The notes under the pieces were generated by a model, which ran no database searches, had not been told where the DNA came from, and saw only the letters and a program-made list of their open reading frames with translations. Both the position numbers and the translations under genes were made by a program. From Candidatus Rariloculus versatilis (lineage in GTDB: Bacteria; Pseudomonadota; Gammaproteobacteria; Steroidobacterales; Rariloculaceae): 37,698 bases of DNA. Numbering within the stretch: the stretch's first letter is position 1; every line of letters starts with the position of its first letter. The DNA lies in contig JAQAJI010000021.1 of NCBI GenBank assembly GCA_028278665.1, forward strand, positions 1 through 37,698, read 5' to 3'. Below, one piece after another: positions 33,708 through 37,698 of this stretch.

Positions 33708-34865
33708 TCATCGGCGGGCAAGCGCGTCGACGACGTTGAGCCGCTGCGCGAGCCACGCGGGCGGCAACGCGCTGACGATCGCGACGAGCACGCCGATCGC
33801 GAGCCCGAGCGCTATCACGCTTGCCGGCAGCGGCAAGCCGCCGATGCCCATGCTGCGGAAGATCTGCGGGAAGAATGTCGCGGCAGCGGCCAGGGCGATA
33901 CCCGCAGCCGACACGCACAGCAGCAGCGACTCAGCCGCCACGAGACCGACTATGGTGGCGTTGCCGAAGCCGTAGGTCTTGAGCACGGCCAACTCCGGTA
34001 TGCGCTCGCGCACGGACTGCCACATCGTGTTGCCCGTCAGGAACAGCAGCGTGAAGAACACGGCGCCGATGATGGCATTGACGAAGAAATCGATGTTCCC
34101 GACGCGCTGTATCTGGCTTCTGACCCAGTCCTTCTCATTGAGCGTCTGGGTCGCGAAGCGCGAATTCTCGAACATCGCGTCGATGCGCTTTCCGATGGCC
34201 GCGGCCCGCTCGACACTGTCAACCTTTACGAAGTACAGCAGCACCATGCCCGGATTCTGGATGCGTGCCTCGTCGAAGTAATCGAAATGCACGTACATTT
34301 CCTGAGCCGCGAAATCACCGAAGGCCTCGTCGAATTCGTAGATTCCGGCGATGTCGAAGTCCCAGACATCGGATCCGTCCGCGTGCGTGAACACCTGGGA
34401 ACGCAACGTTACGCGGTCGCCGACGTTCCAGCCCCGTTCCTCGGCGAGGTCCCTTCCGACGAGCGCACCCGTTCGCGTCTGCCGCATCGCTTCGATCTGG
34501 TCCTCGGGTACGACGATTTCCGGGTAAACGTCGAGAAAGCCGTCGAGTCCCACGGCGCCGACCTGAAGCGCGTTGCGCGGTTCCTGGTAGTAGGCGACGA
34601 GCGCCTGATAATAGCCGACGCCGTCGACGCCGGGCAGTGCCTCGATCTGCGGCAGATATGCGATCGGCACGCTCTCGATGAGGTTTACGCGGCTTTGCAC
34701 CCGCAGGCGCGTGTCGCTCATCTGGTCGATGGCGTCGTCGAAACTCGACGTCACACCGTGCAAGGTGCCATAGAGCAGGAAAGCGACGATGATCGAAAGC
34801 AGAGTCAGGATCGTGCGCAGCGGCCTGCGCCACAATCCTGCCCAGACCAGGATGAAGTACTTCAC
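33708..34865 (-). CDS. FtsX-like ABC transporter permease (exporter, first permease)
   Basis: 385 residues from a GTG at 34865 that overlaps the ATPase stop (GTGA). The open frame continues far upstream, antisense-like through the ATPase gene, but family sequence begins at [18 protein letters not shown]-terminal helix TILTLLSIIVAFLLYGTL, a periplasmic domain with FLDVYPEI and TGALVGRDLAEE, then C-terminal helices with VRERIPELAVLKTYGFGN as the ATPase-coupling segment. Paralogue of the permease at 18685-19836. Translational coupling to the ATPase supports an obligate complex. Confidence 0.9.
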   Translation of the reverse strand: MKYFILVWAGLWRRPLRTILTLLSIIVAFLLYGTLHGVTSSFDDAIDQMSDTRLRVQSRVNLIESVPIAYLPQIEALPGVDGVGYYQALVAYYQEPRNALQVGAVGLDGFLDVYPEIVVPEDQIEAMRQTRTGALVGRDLAEERGWNVGDRVTLRSQVFTHADGSDVWDFDIAGIYEFDEAFGDFAAQEMYVHFDYFDEARIQNPGMVLLYFVKVDSVERAAAIGKRIDAMFENSRFATQTLNEKDWVRSQIQRVGNIDFFVNAIIGAVFFTLLFLTGNTMWQSVRERIPELAVLKTYGFGNATIVGLVAAESLLLCVSAAGIALAAAATFFPQIFRSMGIGGLPLPASVIALGLAIGVLVAIVSALPPAWLAQRLNVVDALARR

Positions 34866-35557
34866 GCAGCGGTTTCGAGGGGCTCCGCGCTCAGCACGCC
34901 CTTGTCGACATGCAGCAGACGCGACGCGTGCTCCGCGGCACGCGGATCGTGCGTCACCATGATGACGGTCTTGCCGTGATCGCGGTTGAGAAGTTCCAGC
35001 AGTTGCAGCACGGATTCGGACGACTCCCGATCGAGGTCTCCGGTCGGCTCGTCGCAAATGAGCAGGGTCGGGTCGGACACGAGCGCGCGTGCGATGCCGA
35101 CGCGCTGTTGCTGGCCGCCGGAGAGTTCCGCCGGCTTGTGCTTGGCACGATCGCCAAGCCCGACGAGTTCGAGCGCCGCGCGGACGTTCTGCCTGCGCTG
35201 CTTGCCCGAGAGCCTGGTCAGAAGCAGCGGAACCTCGACGTTGCGCTCGGCGCTGAGCACGGGCAGCAGGTTGTAGAACTGAAACACGAAGCCGACGTGC
35301 CGGGCGCGCCACTTGGCGAGCTGGCCCGACGAGAGCCTGTCGAGCCGCTGACCCGCGACGACAACCTCACCCCTGTCGCACTTGTCGAGCCCCCCGATCA
35401 GGTTGAGCAGCGTGGTCTTGCCCGAGCCCGACGGCCCCATGAGCGCGAGAAACTCGCCCGTCTCGACCTCGAGGTTGAGACCCTTGAGCACCTCCACGCG
35501 CTGCTTGCCGCGCACGTAGCCCTTGTCCACGTCCCTGATTGTCACGAGTGCCGTCAT
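34862..35557 (-). CDS. LolD/MacB-type ABC transporter ATP-binding protein
   Basis: 231-residue cytoplasmic ATPase. Walker [10 protein letters not shown] at 41-49, Q-loop [18 protein letters not shown] (typical of the LolD/MacB/FtsE group), signature LSGGQQQR, Walker [13 protein letters not shown], and H-loop VMVTHD-like IMVTHDPRA. Size and motifs match ATPases that pair with FtsX-like permeases and act by long-range coupling rather than classic import. It follows the adaptor gene after a 104-bp gap and overlaps the permease start. It is the only such ATPase in the window, so it could also serve the ATPase-less permease pair at 17491-19836. Confidence 0.95.
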   Translation of the reverse strand: MTALVTIRDVDKGYVRGKQRVEVLKGLNLEVETGEFLALMGPSGSGKTTLLNLIGGLDKCDRGEVVVAGQRLDRLSSGQLAKWRARHVGFVFQFYNLLPVLSAERNVEVPLLLTRLSGKQRRQNVRAALELVGLGDRAKHKPAELSGGQQQRVGIARALVSDPTLLICDEPTGDLDRESSESVLQLLELLNRDHGKTVIMVTHDPRAAEHASRLLHVDKGVLSAEPLETAA

Positions 35558-35661
35558 CGGCTCACTCCTTGATGGTATTTCCTTGCACAGGCGCCGCTGC
35601 GTCGCGACGCCTCCCGCCGCATGGTGCCACTACTTCGGGCCGTCCAAAACCGAAGCCCTGT

Positions 35662-36915
35662 TCACGAACCCTCGGAGGCGATTTGAACGCGTACGCCGTC
35701 GGTCAACTGCGCAAGATCTCCCGCCGCCAACCGCGTTCCCGCGGTAATGCCGGAAAGCACGACCTGGCCCAGCGACGTGCGCGCACCCAGACTCACCGCG
35801 CGCCGTTCGACCGTGTCGTCGCGCAGCACGTACACGACGCCGGTCGTACCGTTGGCCTGAACCGCATCGATCGGCACGACTACCGCGCGCGACGCGGCTT
35901 GCGCCGCCGGCGCGGCATCCGAATCGTCGTCGAGAAACGACACGCGCACGCCCATCTGCGGCAGGATTCTCGCGTCCTTCTCGCCGAGTCCGACACGTAC
36001 GCGCACGGTGGCCTTGGCGCGGTCGGCCGTCGGGATGATCGCGATGACATGGGCAGGGATGCGCCAGTCCGGATAGGCGTTGAGCGTGACGGTGACGGTC
36101 TGGTCCGCCTGGACGCGATTGATGAAGTTCTCGCTGACGTCGACCTCGACTTCGAGCGAGTCCATGTCGACGATCGTGCCGATCCCGGTGCGCGTGAAGC
36201 CGCCGCCCGCGGATATCGGCGATACCATCTCGCCTTCCTGTGCGGCCTTGACCGTCACGATTCCGGCGAACGGTGCGCGCACGATCGTGTCGTCAAGATT
36301 GCGCCGAGCGAAACCGACCGCGGCCTCGCCAACGTCGACCGCCCGCGCGGCCACGTCGAGACCGGTGCGTGCGGCATCGTAGGCCGCCTTCGCGTTGTCG
36401 AACTCCTGCGCGCTGATGATCTGCCGTTCGAACTGGCTCCGGTGGCGTTCGAATATCGGCACGGCATTGTCATAAGCGACCTGCGCGGCGGTCAGGTTCG
36501 CCCGCGCCTGCCCGAGTTGCGCCTCGGCCTGGGCCAGTGCCGCGCGGTAGTTGGTGTCGTCAAGCCGGGCCACGACCTCGTCGCGCTCCACGAACTGCCC
36601 TTCCTCGATCAGCAGTTCCACGACCTTGCCCGTGATCTTCGACGAGACGGTGGCCTGGCGCCTCGGAATCACGTAGCCGGACGCGTCAAGAATCGAACCG
36701 CGCTCTGCGGAGACCTCGTCCGGCGCGGCTTCGGCCATTGCGACGTTAACGACGATGGTTTCGGGCAGCGTGTAGTAGTACCAGCCGGCGCCCCCCGCGG
36801 CGATCACCACGAACACGGCAAGCACCCACCAGATCGCGGCGCGCCCGCCTCCCCCGGAGGGCTCGTCGTCCCGGTCGATCTGTAGCTGGTTCAGCAGCGA
36901 GGATCGTTCATCCAC
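35662..36915 (-). CDS. Periplasmic adaptor (HlyD/MacA-type membrane fusion protein)
   Basis: 417 residues. A cytoplasmic tail, one transmembrane helix at about 27-48 (IWWVLAVFVVIAAGG), then a lipoyl half-domain (GYVIPRRQATVSSKITGKVVELLIEEGQFV), an alpha-helical hairpin of about 95 residues (AQAEAQLGQARANLTAAQ...), the second lipoyl half (RAPFAGIVTVKAAQEGEMV) and beta-barrel/membrane-proximal domains. It links the inner-membrane exporter to the cell envelope. It is first in the four-gene exporter operon. No TolC-type outer-membrane gene is in the window, so a shared TolC is likely if the system spans both membranes. Confidence 0.93.
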   Translation of the reverse strand: MDERSSLLNQLQIDRDDEPSGGGGRAAIWWVLAVFVVIAAGGAGWYYYTLPETIVVNVAMAEAAPDEVSAERGSILDASGYVIPRRQATVSSKITGKVVELLIEEGQFVERDEVVARLDDTNYRAALAQAEAQLGQARANLTAAQVAYDNAVPIFERHRSQFERQIISAQEFDNAKAAYDAARTGLDVAARAVDVGEAAVGFARRNLDDTIVRAPFAGIVTVKAAQEGEMVSPISAGGGFTRTGIGTIVDMDSLEVEVDVSENFINRVQADQTVTVTLNAYPDWRIPAHVIAIIPTADRAKATVRVRVGLGEKDARILPQMGVRVSFLDDDSDAAPAAQAASRAVVVPIDAVQANGTTGVVYVLRDDTVERRAVSLGARTSLGQVVLSGITAGTRLAAGDLAQLTDGVRVQIASEGS

Positions 36916-37195
36916 GGTCGCAACCCCAATGCGGTGTCTCCTGGCCGCTCAGTTTAGCCCGAACCGAAACAGAATTCGTGCGATATGCGGCAATGGTGTT
37001 CATCCGACCGTGAACAGGGGAGGACAGTTCCGCTGCCAACGGAGATTCAGCTGGACCGCCTGGCGCAGCTCCAGGGCGACCGCTGCCTGCCGGTCGCGAG
37101 CGTTCAGCGCCCCGGATTACGTTCGTCTCGGAACCGTAACCTGACCTTTTTCGTCCGATGAATAATTCGCGAGGTCAAATCCGCCTGGTCGCCGC

Positions 37196-37567
37196 TCAGT
37201 TCAGGTCGACAGCGAAGCCCCTGAGCAGCCGCAGCGGGACGATTTCGAGCGCGCGGCGATGCGTGCCCTTGAGCACGACTCGCGGCGCCATCCCGGCCTC
37301 ATGCGCTTCGAGCCAGCGTGCGGCACACAGACACCAGCGGTCACCCGGCCGCAAGCCGGGAAACTCGAACTGCGGCATGGGCGTGGACAGGTCGTTGCCC
37401 CGGAATCGCGAGAACTCGAGAAACTCGCGCGTGACCTCCCCGCAAACCGTGTGCGAGCCGACATCCTGATCGCTCGTGTTGCAGCAGCCGTCCCTGAAAA
37501 ATCCCGTCGTCGGACTGTCGCTGCAGATCTCTATCGCTTCGCCGAAAACGTTTACGGATTCGTCCAT
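37196..37567 (-). CDS. DUF2237 family protein
   Basis: 123-residue cytoplasmic protein of unknown function. Family landmarks: TGFFRDGCCNTSDQDVGSHTVCGEVT, FLEFSRFRGNDLSTP, FPGLRPGDRWCLCAARW and a late VVLKGTHRRAL. The conserved Cys set (GCC, HTVC, WCLC) suggests metal binding or redox chemistry, which is not established. The ATG at 37567 has GAGGGA 4 bases upstream and matches where family similarity begins. The 280 bp between it and the exporter operon contain no gene that I can support. Confidence 0.88.
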   Translation of the reverse strand: MDESVNVFGEAIEICSDSPTTGFFRDGCCNTSDQDVGSHTVCGEVTREFLEFSRFRGNDLSTPMPQFEFPGLRPGDRWCLCAARWLEAHEAGMAPRVVLKGTHRRALEIVPLRLLRGFAVDLN

Positions 37568-37602
37568 TGGTCCCTCGCTACGATCCACTGCTGTCGAACT
37601 TG

Positions 37603-37698
37603 TCAGGAGTATTCCGCGGGCTCGATCGCAATCAGCACGTTGCCCGGGCTGCCGACGATGCCGCCGTTGCCCGACGTGACGAACAGCATGCCGCCTGC
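37603..37698 (-). CDS. C-terminus of a possible PQQ/beta-propeller protein (5' part outside window)
   Basis: The reverse strand is open from the window edge and ends GGMLFVTSGNGGIVG, then PGNVLIAIEP and a stop at 37603. A Gly-rich strand of this type, reading as a read-out blade with a final strand, recalls the last blade of PQQ-binding-like or sugar-dehydrogenase propellers. Only 31 residues are visible, so the family is a guess. It ends 36 bp before the DUF2237 gene on the same strand and probably shares its transcript. Confidence 0.4.
   Translation of the reverse strand, partial: AGGMLFVTSGNGGIVGSPGNVLIAIEPAEYS

Noticed and set aside
33321-34979. 552-codon plus-strand frame opposite the exporter permeases
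   Set aside because: Antisense shadow; both minus-strand permeases have expected transmembrane and coupling segments.
34866-35312. N-terminal extension of the first exporter permease to 534 codons
   Set aside because: The extension lies entirely over the ATPase gene in another frame and is Arg-rich; family sequence begins at the GTG at 34865.
36916-37195. Small plus-strand frames between the exporter operon and the DUF2237 gene
   Set aside because: Short, no ribosome-binding site, no similarity; a TGACCT/AGGTCA pair around 37140-37180 is too short and too widely spaced to call.

Overview
High-GC bacterial chromosome segment (GC-rich third codon positions throughout; no phage, IS, tRNA, rRNA or CRISPR seen). 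An outer membrane is implied by a TonB-dependent receptor, a lipoprotein with an outer-membrane-type +2 residue, and a periplasmic adaptor/FtsX exporter. With ubiX, folE, modBC and a protocatechuate 4,5-cleavage gene set this fits a Proteobacterium. Gammaproteobacteria is my best guess, but no marker gene here fixes it.

Layout. (1) 1-3395, minus: trehalose block otsB > GH15 hydrolase > 24-codon mini-ORF > otsA (otsA runs off the left edge). (2) 3552-6957: folE (+), ubiX (-), molybdate permease modB and ATPase modC (+); modC carries a frameshift at its N-terminus and no modA is present. (3) 7211-17371: aromatic catabolism. ligAB (+) converge on ligC-ligI (-), with a divergent aldehyde dehydrogenase (+); further on are a 4-oxalomesaconate tautomerase (ligU/galD-like), an MFS transporter and an aromatic aminotransferase (-), and a CitE/HpcH-type lyase (+). 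Together these cover ring cleavage, CHMS oxidation, PDC hydrolysis and OMA tautomerisation. The hydratase (LigJ) and the usual aldolase (LigK) are not in the window. (4) 17491-22263, minus: an orphan xanthine-dehydrogenase-type molybdenum subunit followed at once by two FtsX-like permeases with no ATPase. (5) 22760-29770, plus: a TonB-dependent receptor with a strong terminator, then two tandem paralogous PQQ dehydrogenases, the first with a C-terminal cytochrome c and the second a lipoprotein without it. (6) 30138-32298, plus: a small toxin-antitoxin-like island with an AbiEii-type nucleotidyltransferase plus overlapping partner, and a DUF433 antitoxin plus a frameshifted PIN-like toxin. (7) 32522-36915, minus: a complete adaptor-ATPase-permease-permease exporter whose permeases are paralogues of the orphan pair in (4). 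(8) 37196-37698, minus: a DUF2237 protein and the tail of a possible beta-propeller protein.

Most interesting points: a LigB homologue with Leu where the catalytic His195 of characterised LigB should be; a Lys replacing the Asn metal ligand in one of the two PQQ dehydrogenases; two copies of a palindromic intergenic element, one holding a nested hairpin; two apparently real single-base frameshifts (modC and the PIN-like toxin); a molybdenum enzyme subunit in a putative operon with ATPase-less FtsX permeases; and a translationally coupled mini-ORF made by a short duplication between the GH15 gene and otsA.
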